This document shows positions 45,976-53,922 of a DNA stretch of 64,000 bases, piece after piece. Origin of the DNA: Streptomyces polyasparticus (lineage in GTDB: Bacteria > Actinomycetota > Actinomycetes > Streptomycetales > Streptomycetaceae); the NCBI RefSeq assembly GCF_014493765.1, contig NZ_JACTVJ010000011.1, positions 248,001 through 312,000 on the forward strand, written 5' to 3'. The position numbers and the translations under genes are program-made. The notes under the pieces are model-generated. The model saw only the letters and a list, made by a program, of their open reading frames with translations, had not been told where the DNA came from and made no database searches. Position 1 is the first letter of the stretch. Each line of letters starts with the position of its first letter.

Positions 45976-47022
45976 ATGCAGTCATCACAGGGCTCCGCCC
46001 TGCCCGCACGGGCCGGTGCGCCCGCGGTGCAGGCGCACGAGTTGACCAAGACCTACCCGGGGGACGTGACCGCGCTCAGCGGGATGTCCCTGACCGTCGA
46101 GGCCGGCACCGTGTTCGGGCTGCTCGGCCCCAACGGCGCCGGCAAGTCCACCACGGTGAAGATCCTCACCACCCTGGCCCGCCCCGACAGTGGCTCGGCC
46201 ACCGTCGCAGGGCACGACGCGCTGCGCCACCCCGACCGGGTGCGCCGCGCCATCGGCGTCGTGGCGCAGAAGTCGGGCGCCGACCCGATGGCCACAGGTC
46301 GCGAGAACCTGCAGTTGCAGGGGCGCCTGTACGGACTGCGCGGCACGGACCTCACCCGGCGCGTGGACGAGCTCCTGGAGCGGTTCGATCTGGCAGAGGC
46401 CGGCAAGCGACAGGTCAAGGGCTACTCCGGCGGTATGCAGCGCCGGCTCGATGTGGCGCTCGGACTGGTGCACCGCCCCGAGGTGCTCTTCCTCGACGAG
46501 CCCACCACCGGTCTCGACCCCGAGGCGCGGACCGCCATGTGGGACGAGATCGCCCGGCTCGCGGGCGACGAGGGCCTCACGATTCTGCTCACCACCCACT
46601 ATCTGGAGGAGGCCGACCGCCTCGCGGAGCGCATAGCGATCGTCGACCGCGGCCGGGTCGTGGTCGAGGGCACGCCCGATGCACTCAAGGGCGAACTGCG
46701 CGGGGACGCCGTGCACTTGGAGCTGCGGGCCCAGGCGCAGGACGCCGACGTGCTCAGGGCCGCGCTCGCCGCGCTGCCCGGTGTGCACGAGGTGCTGATC
46801 GACGGGCGCCGTATCAGCGTGCGTACCGAGGACGGTGCCGCCGCCGTGCCGGCGCTGCTCGCCGCACTGGAGCGGGCCGGAGCCGCGGTCGCCGCGGCCA
46901 CCGTCGCGCGCCCCTCGCTCGACGATGTCTACCTCCGTTATGCGGGGCGCCGCTTCTCGGAGGCCGAGGCCGCACACGACACACCGCATGCCGAGCTCGT
47001 CACCGCCGGAGGTGCGCGATGA
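45976..47022 (+). CDS. ABC exporter ATPase (DrrA/daunorubicin-resistance type)
   Basis: Nucleotide-binding subunit of an ABC-2 exporter, 348 aa. Walker A is LLGPNGAGKST, the signature is GYSGGMQRRLDVALG, Walker B is VLFLDEPTTGLDPEAR, and the H-loop lies in LTTHYLEEAD. The C-terminal ~100 residues match the DrrA-type extension. ATG at 45976 after GGAGAG; the longer open frame upstream lacks a site. It overlaps the permease gene by 4 bp (ATGA). Probably exports a hydrophobic compound under PadR control. Confidence 0.94.
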   Translation: MQSSQGSALPARAGAPAVQAHELTKTYPGDVTALSGMSLTVEAGTVFGLLGPNGAGKSTTVKILTTLARPDSGSATVAGHDALRHPDRVRRAIGVVAQKSGADPMATGRENLQLQGRLYGLRGTDLTRRVDELLERFDLAEAGKRQVKGYSGGMQRRLDVALGLVHRPEVLFLDEPTTGLDPEARTAMWDEIARLAGDEGLTILLTTHYLEEADRLAERIAIVDRGRVVVEGTPDALKGELRGDAVHLELRAQAQDADVLRAALAALPGVHEVLIDGRRISVRTEDGAAAVPALLAALERAGAAVAAATVARPSLDDVYLRYAGRRFSEAEAAHDTPHAELVTAGGAR

Positions 47023-47804
47023 ACACGATGACCGAGTCCCTTGCGCAGAACTGGTTCATGACCCAGCGCCAGTTGAAGGTGATCGTCCGGCAGCCCGCGT
47101 ACCTCGTGATGATGCTGGTGCAGCCGGCGATCTGGCTCTTTCTGTTCGGCAACCTCTTCAAGAAGGTCGTCGAGCTCGGCGGCTTCGGCACCACGACCTA
47201 TCTCGACTACCTGGTGCCCGGCATCGTGGTGATGAGCGCGCTCAGCTCCTCGATGTGGGCGGGCATGGGCACCCTGGAGGAGATCGAGCGCGGGACGCTC
47301 AACCGTTTCCTGACCACGCCCGTCAGCCGTGGCGCGCTGATGAACGCCAACGTCGTGCAGAACGGCGTCAGTACCGCACTGCAGTCCGTGATCATCGTGC
47401 TGCTCGGCAAGCTGGGCGGGGCGGACTATCCCGGCGGGATCACCGGGCTTGTGGTCCTGATCCTCGCCTCGGTGCTGCTCGGCGCGATATTCGGGGCGCT
47501 GTCCAACGCCATGGGGATGCTGGTCCGCCAGCGTGAGTCGATCATCGGCGTCAACACCTTCCTGATGCTGCCGCTGACTTTTCTGTCCACCGCCTTCATG
47601 GCTCCTGCCCAGATGCCCGGATGGATGCAGTCCATAGCGGACTGGAACCCGGTCAACTGGGCGATGGTCGTGGGCCGTTCGGCCATGGCGGACAACCCCG
47701 ACTGGGGCCTGGTGCTCAGTCGTGGCGGTGGGCTGCTCGTCCTGACTGTCGTGGCGGTGTGGCTGTCCACGCGGACGTTCCGTTCGTATCAGAAGTCGGT
47801 CTGA
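47019..47804 (+). CDS. ABC-2 type exporter permease (DrrB-like)
   Basis: Membrane subunit of 261 aa with about six helices. The sequence shows ABC-2 features: RQPAYLVMMLVQPAIWLFLFGNLF at the first helix, the coupling segment EEIERGTLNRFLTTPVSRGAL, and STAFMAPAQMPGWMQSIADWNPVNW near the last helices. Start ATG 47019 overlaps the ATPase stop, with GGAGG 10 bp upstream. Together with the ATPase it makes one exporter; the substrate is unknown. Confidence 0.93.
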   Translation: MNTMTESLAQNWFMTQRQLKVIVRQPAYLVMMLVQPAIWLFLFGNLFKKVVELGGFGTTTYLDYLVPGIVVMSALSSSMWAGMGTLEEIERGTLNRFLTTPVSRGALMNANVVQNGVSTALQSVIIVLLGKLGGADYPGGITGLVVLILASVLLGAIFGALSNAMGMLVRQRESIIGVNTFLMLPLTFLSTAFMAPAQMPGWMQSIADWNPVNWAMVVGRSAMADNPDWGLVLSRGGGLLVLTVVAVWLSTRTFRSYQKSV

Positions 47805-47817
47805 CGCGGCGGAGGGA

Positions 47818-47860
47818 GCGAGAGCGCCTGACGGGGTTCGAACCCATCAGGCGCCCTCGC
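47818..47860. terminator. Long bidirectional hairpin after the exporter
   Basis: GCGAG a GCGCCTGA pairs with TCAGGCGC c CTCGC, closed by GGGTTCGAACCC, between convergent genes. The tip resembles a tRNA T-arm, but no tRNA is present. Confidence 0.8.
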
Positions 47861-47873
47861 GGTCTACTGCCGG

Positions 47874-47985
47874 ACGCCGGGCGGCCGGAAGGTCGGCCAA
47901 CGCCAACGCCAACGCCAACGCCAACGCCAACGCCGGCCGGACGGTAGGCCAACCCCAACGCCGGGCGGCCGGATGGTCGGCCAAC
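47874..47985. repeat. GCCAAC hexanucleotide run and flanking 28-bp direct repeats
   Basis: Six perfect GCCAAC units at 47896-47931. Two 28-bp sequences beginning ACGCCGGGCGGCCGGA lie at 47874-47901 and 47958-47985 with one mismatch, so the block looks like a duplicated segment with an expanded hexamer. It is non-coding, between the exporter and the convergent racemase-like gene. Confidence 0.9.
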
Positions 47986-48012
47986 CCCGACGGCGGTCGG
48001 CTCGTCAGCCCC

Positions 48013-48735
48013 TCACACCGCCATCGGCCACGCACGGAACTGCTTGGGCCGCGGTGGCGCGTACGTGCGGACCTTCGACGTGGTCAGACCGAGGCGGACC
48101 AGGGACTCGGCGATCGTGACCGCGGCGGCGACCCCGTCGACGACGGGGACGCCGGTGCGCTCCACGACGCGTTCGCTCAGCCCGGACATGCCGCCGCAGC
48201 CGAGGCAGATGACCTCCGCGCGGTCCTGTTCGACCGCGCGGGCGGCCTCCTCCGCGATCGCCTCGACCGCGGCCGCGGGGTCACGTTCCAGCTCGAGTAC
48301 GGGCATTCCGCTGGCCCGGACGGAGGCGCAGCGGGCCGAGAGCCCGGCCAGGAGGAGACGGTCCTCGATGAGCGGCACCGCACGGTCGAGGGTGGTGATG
48401 ACCGAGTAACTGCGGCCGAGGAACTGCGCGGTGGCGGCGGCCGCTTCGGTGATGTCGACGACGGGGACGTCGAGCAGTTCCTGCAGGCCTTCGCGGCCGT
48501 GCTCGCCGTAACCGGCCTGGATCACCGCGTCGAAGGGCTCGGGGTAGGACCTGACGGTCTCCATCACCGCGATCGCCGCGAGGTGGCTCTCGTAGTTGCC
48601 CTCGACCGAGTCCGCGCCGAACGCCGGGGTGAGCGGCACGATTTCGGTGCCGGGGGAGGCGGCGGTCATCGCCTGTTCGCCGATGGTCTTCGTCATCGAA
48701 TCGGTGGTGTTGACGTTGACGACGAGGATGCGCAT
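48013..48735 (-). CDS. Asp/Glu/hydantoin racemase-superfamily protein, one catalytic Cys replaced
   Basis: 240 aa, two-lobed racemase fold opening with the family signature ILVVNVNTTDSMT. Hydantoin and allantoin racemases use two cysteines. Here the first position reads AGYGEHG with Gly75 in place of Cys, while the second is kept in EVICLGCGGMSG (Cys180). A Gly/Cys pair is found in arylmalonate decarboxylase (Gly74, Cys188), so the enzyme may be a one-base isomerase or decarboxylase rather than a racemase. It lies 58 bp downstream of an NCS1 permease gene on the same strand; the pair probably takes up and converts a hydantoin, allantoin or related compound. Confidence 0.85.
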   Translation of the reverse strand: MRILVVNVNTTDSMTKTIGEQAMTAASPGTEIVPLTPAFGADSVEGNYESHLAAIAVMETVRSYPEPFDAVIQAGYGEHGREGLQELLDVPVVDITEAAAATAQFLGRSYSVITTLDRAVPLIEDRLLLAGLSARCASVRASGMPVLELERDPAAAVEAIAEEAARAVEQDRAEVICLGCGGMSGLSERVVERTGVPVVDGVAAAVTIAESLVRLGLTTSKVRTYAPPRPKQFRAWPMAV

Positions 48736-48793
48736 AGGGGGTGTTCCTGTTTCGTTCGGTGTTCGGTGCGGCGGTTGCGATGGGGAGGGGTGG

Positions 48794-50305
48794 CTATGCG
48801 CTCGGTACCGCGATGTCCTCGCCGTCGACGTCCTCGGCCGGGGCCGCGCCGCGTCCGGGGAGGACGAGGTAGAGCACGCCGGCGAGGATGGCGCCGATGA
48901 ACCACGAGAAGCCGGCGATCTCGGAGAAGTACGGCACCAGGGCGATGACCACGGCTACGGCCGCGGACGGCACGAGGGCGCCCAGGGCTCGCGGGTTCAC
49001 GCCGCGGCGATAGGCGTAGGTCGCCGTGGGGTCCTCGGTGTACAGGTGCGGGACGTTCACACGGGTCCTGCGCAGCACCCAGTAGTCGGCCATCACGATG
49101 CCGAACGCCGGGCCGAGCAGGGCGCCGAGACCGCCGAGGAAGTAGTCGACGACGACAGGGCTGTTGTAGAGGTTCCACGGCAGGATGACCAGGCCGAGCA
49201 CGGCGCTGACGATTGCCGCCTTGCGGAAGTCCAGCTTGCGCGGGAAGAGGTTGACCAGCGTGTACACGGGCGCCACGAAGTTGGCCATGAGGTTGACCGC
49301 GACGGTCAGCACGATGAGGGAGAGCGAGGCGAGCGCGAGCAGCCAGGTGGAGGGGATCTCCTGCACGATGTCGGCGGGGTTGGTGATGACCTTGCCGTCG
49401 AGCTTGAACTGCGCGCCGCTGAGGACGACCACGATGCCGGCGAAGAACAGCATGTTGAGCGGGATGCCGACCAGGTTGCCAAGCAGGATCGAGCGGTTGC
49501 TCTTCGCGGAGCGGGTGAAGTCGCAGAAGTTCAGGACGAAGGTGCCGTAGATGACCACCCACAGGGCGGCTGCCTCGAGGATGTGCAGCCAGCGGTCGGC
49601 GCCCGTGAAGGGGCTGCCCGCGTCCATCGCGATGGACCAGTCGACCCGCGAGAGCATCCATACGGCCAGCGCCACGAAGGTGATCAGGACGGCGGGGGCC
49701 GCGACGGCCACGTACTTGCGGATCACGTCCATGCCGTAGCTGACGATCAGCACCTGGATGATCCAGAGCACCGCGAACGAGACCCAGCCGAGCAGGTCGA
49801 GCCCGAGCACGGACGTGTCCTGCCAGGAGGCGAGCCCGGGGGCCACGGCGATCGCGAGGGCGGAGAGCACCACCGAGGCGAGATAGGTCTGGATGCCGAA
49901 CCAGGCGATCGCGACACCGCCGCGGATCACTGCGGGGACCTGCGCGCCCCGCACACCGAAGGCGATCCGGCTCATCACCGGGAAGGGGACACCCGTCTTC
50001 GCGCCCATGTAGCCGGACAGGCTCAAGAGCACGAAGAGGAAGACGGAGGCGAGGACGAAGGCGCCGAGGATGTCCCACACGCCCATGCCGAGTGCGAACA
50101 GGCCGATTGCGAAGGCGTAGTTGCCCAGGCTGTGCACGTCGTTGGCCCACAGCGTGAAGACGTTGTAGCCGCCCCAGCTGCGGCCTGCCTTCTGCGTGGG
50201 GGCGAGGTCGGGGCTGTACAGCCGGGGGCTCGGCTCCACCGGCGTGGAACCCGCGCCGACGAGCGGAGCCTCGTCCGTACGCAAGGAGGTCTGCGCTGTG
50301 GTCAC
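48794..50305 (-). CDS. NCS1-family nucleobase/hydantoin/allantoin permease
   Basis: Membrane transporter of 503 aa with about 12 helices. Typical NCS1 features are the N-terminal NVFTLWANDVHSLGNYAFAIG segment (helix 1 with the substrate Asn/Asp) and GVRGAQVPAVIRGGVAIAWFGIQTY in helix 3. The GTG at 50305 is the chosen start, after AAAGGTG; the longer frame to 50422 covers a promoter region with palindromes. It is the first gene of a two-gene unit with the racemase-like protein. Substrate most likely a ureide, hydantoin or nucleobase. Confidence 0.9.
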   Translation of the reverse strand: MTTAQTSLRTDEAPLVGAGSTPVEPSPRLYSPDLAPTQKAGRSWGGYNVFTLWANDVHSLGNYAFAIGLFALGMGVWDILGAFVLASVFLFVLLSLSGYMGAKTGVPFPVMSRIAFGVRGAQVPAVIRGGVAIAWFGIQTYLASVVLSALAIAVAPGLASWQDTSVLGLDLLGWVSFAVLWIIQVLIVSYGMDVIRKYVAVAAPAVLITFVALAVWMLSRVDWSIAMDAGSPFTGADRWLHILEAAALWVVIYGTFVLNFCDFTRSAKSNRSILLGNLVGIPLNMLFFAGIVVVLSGAQFKLDGKVITNPADIVQEIPSTWLLALASLSLIVLTVAVNLMANFVAPVYTLVNLFPRKLDFRKAAIVSAVLGLVILPWNLYNSPVVVDYFLGGLGALLGPAFGIVMADYWVLRRTRVNVPHLYTEDPTATYAYRRGVNPRALGALVPSAAVAVVIALVPYFSEIAGFSWFIGAILAGVLYLVLPGRGAAPAEDVDGEDIAVPSA

Positions 50306-50322
50306 ACCGGCACCTTTCTTGA

Positions 50323-50337
50323 TTTCGGTATGCGAAA
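50323..50337. promoter_or_regulatory. Palindromic operator copy 1 upstream of the NCS1 permease
   Basis: TTTCGGTATGCGAAA lies within the larger perfect inverted repeat GATTTCG-gtatg-CGAAATC (50321-50339). It matches copy 2 at 12 of 15 positions. It lies directly in front of the permease ribosome site. Confidence 0.7.
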
Positions 50338-50408
50338 TCTGTTTTCCAAGGAGGGGTGACCGGGACGCTACGGCCGCGTAGGCGCGCTGGTCAAGAGGTC
50401 TTGCCGAG

Positions 50409-50423
50409 TTTTGGTATTCCAAA
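50409..50423. promoter_or_regulatory. Palindromic operator copy 2 upstream of the NCS1 permease
   Basis: TTTTGGTATTCCAAA, with TTTGG/CCAAA arms and the same central GGTAT as copy 1, 86 bp away. The shared consensus is TTTYGGTATKCSAAA, the type of site bound by GntR-family dimers. The regulator is not encoded next to it. Confidence 0.7.
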
Positions 50424-50461
50424 TGAGGGCTCGCTCGGGTCCACTTCGAGGCGCACGCAAA

Positions 50462-50493
50462 AGCACCCCACCGGTACGAACCGATGGGGTGCT
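50462..50493 (-). terminator. Terminator after the siderophore-interacting protein gene
   Basis: AGCACCCCA pairs with TGGGGTGCT around an inner CGGT/ACCG arm, followed on the minus strand by TTTTGCG. It lies 18 bp beyond the stop. Confidence 0.9.
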
Positions 50494-50510
50494 GTGCGGG
50501 CCGGGAGCGG

Positions 50511-51362
50511 TCAGGAGGTCGCCGTGGCGCCTTCCTGTTCCGCCTCCACCTGGGCGTTCCAGTCGCGCTTGGAGGCCTGCCAGCCGTCCTCGTTGTGACC
50601 CAGGCGCCAGTAGCCGGAGATGGAGAGCTGTTCGCGCGCGATGCCCCGGTCGATACGGAGATGGCGGCGGAGCTCCTTGACGAAGCCGGCCTCGCCGTGG
50701 ACGAACGCGTGGATCTCCCCCTCGGGGAAGTCCAGGGTGCGTACGGCCTCGATCAGGGCCGTGCCGACCGGGCGTCCTTCGCGGTGCAGATAGGTGATGC
50801 CGACGCCGTCGGGCGCGGAGACCTTCTGCTCCTCCGAGGCGTCCTCCACCTCCACGTAGGCGAACACCTCGGCGCCCTCGGGGAGTTGCTCCAGGGAGGC
50901 GGCGATCGCGGGCAGCGCGCTCTCGTCTCCCGCGAGCAGATGCCAGTCGGCGCTCGGCGACGGCGCGTAGGCGCCGCCCGGGCCCAGGAAGCGGATGGTG
51001 TCGCCGGGGCGGGCGTCCCTGGCCCAGGGCCCGGCCAGACCCTCGTCGCCGTGGATCACGAAGTCGACGGTGATCTCGCGGAGTTGGGGATCCCAGGCGC
51101 GCACCGTGTACGTGCGCGTCACCGGCCACTGCTCACGCGGCAGCTCGGAGCGGATCGCCTGGATGTCGAAGGGCTCGGGATACTCCACGCCGTCGGGCGC
51201 GAACAGGAGCTTGATGTAGTGGTCGGTGAACTCGTCGGCCGCGAAGCGGGCGAGCCCCTCGCCGCCGAGCACCACGCGCTGCATGTGCGGGGTGAGCTGC
51301 TCGCTGCGGACCACGTTCGCGAGATGGACCTGCGGTGCCTTGCGCGCCGGGCGTTCCGCCAC
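50511..51362 (-). CDS. Siderophore-interacting FAD-binding protein
   Basis: Cytoplasmic flavin-dependent ferric-siderophore reductase of the SIP/ViuB family, 283 aa. FAD_binding_9 spans about residues 10-135 with the FAD motif TRTYTVRAWDP; the SIP domain follows, with WHLLAGDESALPAIAASLE and the C-terminal SGYWRLGHNEDGW. It frees iron by reducing Fe(III)-siderophore complexes after import. An iron box lies 25 bp upstream of the start, so it should be induced by iron shortage. A terminator follows. Confidence 0.94.
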   Translation of the reverse strand: MAERPARKAPQVHLANVVRSEQLTPHMQRVVLGGEGLARFAADEFTDHYIKLLFAPDGVEYPEPFDIQAIRSELPREQWPVTRTYTVRAWDPQLREITVDFVIHGDEGLAGPWARDARPGDTIRFLGPGGAYAPSPSADWHLLAGDESALPAIAASLEQLPEGAEVFAYVEVEDASEEQKVSAPDGVGITYLHREGRPVGTALIEAVRTLDFPEGEIHAFVHGEAGFVKELRRHLRIDRGIAREQLSISGYWRLGHNEDGWQASKRDWNAQVEAEQEGATATS

Positions 51363-51386
51363 GACAGCCTCCCCTGATCGGCTTAC

Positions 51387-51405
51387 TTAGGTCGACCTAA
51401 GTTAA
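51387..51405. promoter_or_regulatory. Iron box (DmdR/IdeR operator) upstream of the siderophore-interacting gene
   Basis: Read on the minus strand, TTAACTTAGGTCGACCTAA matches the canonical TTAGGTTAGGCTAACCTAA at 14 of 19 positions, by hand alignment. It contains the perfect 18-bp palindrome ACTTAGGTCGACCTAAGT (51385-51402). The AT-rich site sits where it would block the promoter. Confidence 0.85.
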
Positions 51406-51451
51406 CACCCGTCAGGAAAGGAGTGGAGGGGGAGTCGCGCTGACGTCGCAT

Positions 51452-51489
51452 CCTGCGAAACCCGGAATCGAACCACGGGTCGCATCAGG
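51452..51489 (-). terminator. Hairpin after the 5'-3' exonuclease
   Basis: CCTG..ACCCG pairs with CGGGT..CAGG (interrupted) around an 11-nt loop, downstream of the exonuclease stop and before the iron-box promoter. On the minus strand the loop reads TGGTTCGATTC, T-arm-like, but no tRNA is present. Confidence 0.55.
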
Positions 51490-51526
51490 CGCCGCACTTG
51501 GCGAAGCCCCCTCCGTCCGGTCCCGC

Positions 51527-52471
51527 TCAGCCCGCGAGCGTCGTGACCAGCCGCTTCAGCGGGGTCCCGATGCCCCAGCGCTCCGCCAGGTCGTCCAGGG
51601 ACGCCGGGTCGCGGGGCTCGCTCGGCAGACTCAGGTCGACCTCCGGGACCGGGACGTCCGTGGCCACCCGTACGACCTTCGGCGCGACCGCCACGTAAGG
51701 CCGCGACGCGTCGAGCTTCGTGCGCTGCGACGGCGTGAGCTTGGACTTGGGGTCGTCGATGGCGGCCATGATGCCCGCCAGATCGCCGTACTCGGCGAGC
51801 AGCTTGGCCGCGGTCTTCTCGCCGACGCCGGGCACGCCCGGCAGGCCGTCGCTCGGGTCGCCGCGCAGAACGGCGAAGTCGACATAGGCGGGACCGCCGC
51901 CGTCGAGCGCGTACTTCTCGCGCAGCCATGCCTCGTCGGTGAGCTGCAGATTGCCGACGCCCTTGATCGGATACAGGACGCGGATACCGCGCTTGTCGTC
52001 GACCAGCTGATAGAGGTCGCGGTCGCCCGTGACGATGTCGACGGGGCCGGAGGCGCGGGCGGTGAGCGTGCCGATGACGTCGTCCGCCTCATAGCCGGGC
52101 GCGCCGATGCGGGCGATGCCGAGTGCCTCCAGGACGTCGACGATCACCGGGACCTGCGGCGAGAGGGTGTCGGGGATCTCCTCCGCGTCGGGTCCGGTCT
52201 CCGTCTCCTCGGCGACGCGATGCGCCTTGTACGAGGGGATCAGGTCGACCCGCCACTGCGGGCGCCAGTCGTCGTCCCAGCAGGCGACCAGTTCGTCGGG
52301 CCGGTGGTCCTTGACCAGGCGGTCGATGAAGTCGATCAGGCCGCGCACCGCATTGACCGGTGTGCCGTCGGGGGCCTTCATCGACTCCGGTACGCCGAAG
52401 TAGGCGCGGAAGTAGAGAGAGGCGGTGTCGAGGAGCATGAGCCGTCGGGTTTGCGTCACATCTCGCATCAT
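51527..52471 (-). CDS. 5'-3' exonuclease (PolI N-terminal/FEN-like)
   Basis: Stand-alone flap nuclease of 314 aa, similar to the N-terminal domain of DNA polymerase I. It contains the metal-binding EADDVIGTL and TGDRDLYQLV acidic clusters and the helix-3-turn-helix DNA-binding motif SDGLPGVPGVGEKTAAKLL. Start taken at ATG 52471, with GGTGGGG upstream; ATG 52468 and GTG 52459 are close alternatives. Likely trims RNA primers or flaps in replication and repair. It is transcribed away from the osmoprotectant transporter. Confidence 0.92.
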   Translation of the reverse strand: MMRDVTQTRRLMLLDTASLYFRAYFGVPESMKAPDGTPVNAVRGLIDFIDRLVKDHRPDELVACWDDDWRPQWRVDLIPSYKAHRVAEETETGPDAEEIPDTLSPQVPVIVDVLEALGIARIGAPGYEADDVIGTLTARASGPVDIVTGDRDLYQLVDDKRGIRVLYPIKGVGNLQLTDEAWLREKYALDGGGPAYVDFAVLRGDPSDGLPGVPGVGEKTAAKLLAEYGDLAGIMAAIDDPKSKLTPSQRTKLDASRPYVAVAPKVVRVATDVPVPEVDLSLPSEPRDPASLDDLAERWGIGTPLKRLVTTLAG

Positions 52472-52716
52472 GCCGCACCCCACCGACAACGGGCCCTACG
52501 GGCGGCCCGGCCCCGCGGACGCGATCCGTGCGGCTCGCGAAGGCGCCTCCCGAAGGCGCCGACCCGAACAGCGGACGTACCTCGACATAAAGAGATTGTG
52601 AAACGGATCACTTTCCGTTTGCTCCGGGAAACGCCAGGGCAGGCGCGCACCCGGAGCGGACCCGTGCCGGATACAACCATTTCCGGCCGGGCAGCGGGCA
52701 GACCCCGCGCAGCTCC

Positions 52717-52749
52717 ACAGCCCGCCGGCGGGGGAGGCGGGCTGTCTTT
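52717..52749 (+). promoter_or_regulatory. Terminator-like hairpin in the osmoprotectant operon leader
   Basis: ACAGCCCGCC pairs with GGCGGGCTGT around a 9-nt loop and is followed by CTTTA, 22 bp before the ATPase start. A terminator-shaped hairpin in a 300-bp leader suggests attenuation or a riboswitch. I could not recognise a ydaO (c-di-AMP) core by eye. Confidence 0.45.
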
Positions 52750-52770
52750 ACGTACGACCCGAGAGGTTTT

Positions 52771-53922
52771 ATGTCCAGGCTCCAGGCGGAGCACCTGTAC
52801 AAGGTGTTCGGCAGAAGGCCCGAAGACGCGGTACACCGGCTCGAAGCAGGCGCCGACCGCGACGAACTGCGTGCCGAAGGCACCACGGCGGCGGTGATCG
52901 ACGCTTCGTTCACCGTGGAGCCGGGGCAGATCTTCGTCGTGATGGGGCTGTCCGGATCCGGAAAGTCCACGCTCCTTCGCATGCTCAACGGGTTGCTGGA
53001 GCCCACCGCCGGACGCGTGCTCTTCGACGGCGACGACATCACCCACCTGAACCCCAGGAAGCTCCGCGAGGTCCGCTCCAAGAAGATCAGCATGGTCTTC
53101 CAGCACTTCGCGCTCTTCCCGCACCGCAGCGTCCTCGAGAACGCCGCGTACGGACTCGAAGTCCAGGGCGTCGCCAAGGAGGAGCGTCTGCGGCGCGCCA
53201 CCGAGGCGCTCGAACTGTGCGGCCTCAAGGGCTGGGAGAAGTCCTGGCCGGACGAGCTCTCCGGCGGTATGCAGCAGCGTGTGGGCCTGGCCCGTGCGCT
53301 CGCCACCGACGCCGATCTGCTGCTCATGGACGAGTCGTTCAGCGCGCTCGACCCGCTGATCCGCCGCGATATGCAGGACCAGCTGCTCGAACTGCAGAAG
53401 ACCCTGAAGAAGACCATCGTCTTCATCACCCACGACCTCAACGAGGCCATGCGCCTGGGCGACCAGATCGCCGTCATGCGCGACGGCCGCATCGTCCAGA
53501 CCGGCACGGGCGAGGACATCCTGGTCCGTCCGGCCAACGACTATGTGCGCCGCTTCGTCGAGGACGTCGACCGCACCCGGGTGCTCACCGCCGGTTCGAT
53601 CATGGAGAAGGTCGCCGCCGACACCGAGTTCAGCGACGACGAGGGCTCCTCGTGCAGCGCGGAGACCCCGGTGGCCGAGCTCTTCGCGGCGCTCGCCGAG
53701 GGCACCACCGAGATCTCGGTGACCGACGACGACGGCGACCTGATCGGTGTCGTCGGGCACGAGCAGCTGTTCTCCGCGCTCGCCGACGAAGCGCGTATCG
53801 ACGAGACCGCCGACGAGACCCATACCGACAAGGCCGGAGCCGAAGCGGCCCCGACCGCGGGGGTGCAGGCCGCCGTCCCGGCGCCGCGCGAGACCGTGAA
53901 GGCGGTGAAGTCCGATGCCTAG
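52771..53922 (+). CDS. Glycine betaine/proline-type ABC transporter ATPase with CBS-like tail
   Basis: ATPase of an OpuA/ProU-type osmoprotectant importer, 383 aa. Walker A is GLSGSGKST, the Q-loop lies in VFQHFALFPH, the signature is LSGGMQQRVGLARAL, and Walker B is LLLMDESFSALDP. After the catalytic domain comes a CBS-like region (about residues 275-345, ISVTDDDGDLIGVVG), which in OpuA senses ionic strength or c-di-AMP. GAGAGG precedes the ATG. It overlaps the permease fusion gene by 8 bp, so the two subunits are made together. Confidence 0.93.
   Translation: MSRLQAEHLYKVFGRRPEDAVHRLEAGADRDELRAEGTTAAVIDASFTVEPGQIFVVMGLSGSGKSTLLRMLNGLLEPTAGRVLFDGDDITHLNPRKLREVRSKKISMVFQHFALFPHRSVLENAAYGLEVQGVAKEERLRRATEALELCGLKGWEKSWPDELSGGMQQRVGLARALATDADLLLMDESFSALDPLIRRDMQDQLLELQKTLKKTIVFITHDLNEAMRLGDQIAVMRDGRIVQTGTGEDILVRPANDYVRRFVEDVDRTRVLTAGSIMEKVAADTEFSDDEGSSCSAETPVAELFAALAEGTTEISVTDDDGDLIGVVGHEQLFSALADEARIDETADETHTDKAGAEAAPTAGVQAAVPAPRETVKAVKSDA

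Noticed and set aside
47830-47850. GGGTTCGAACCC resembling a tRNA T-arm or an att site
   Set aside because: It is the tip of a long hairpin between convergent genes, with no tRNA body and no integrase nearby.
47896-47931. GCCAAC run considered as a CRISPR-like array
   Set aside because: Units are 6 bp without spacers, and no cas genes are present.
51452-51489. tRNA-like T-arm (GTTCGATTC) on the minus strand
   Set aside because: Only the T-arm-like loop is present; no D-arm, anticodon arm or acceptor stem can be built around it. Kept as a hairpin.
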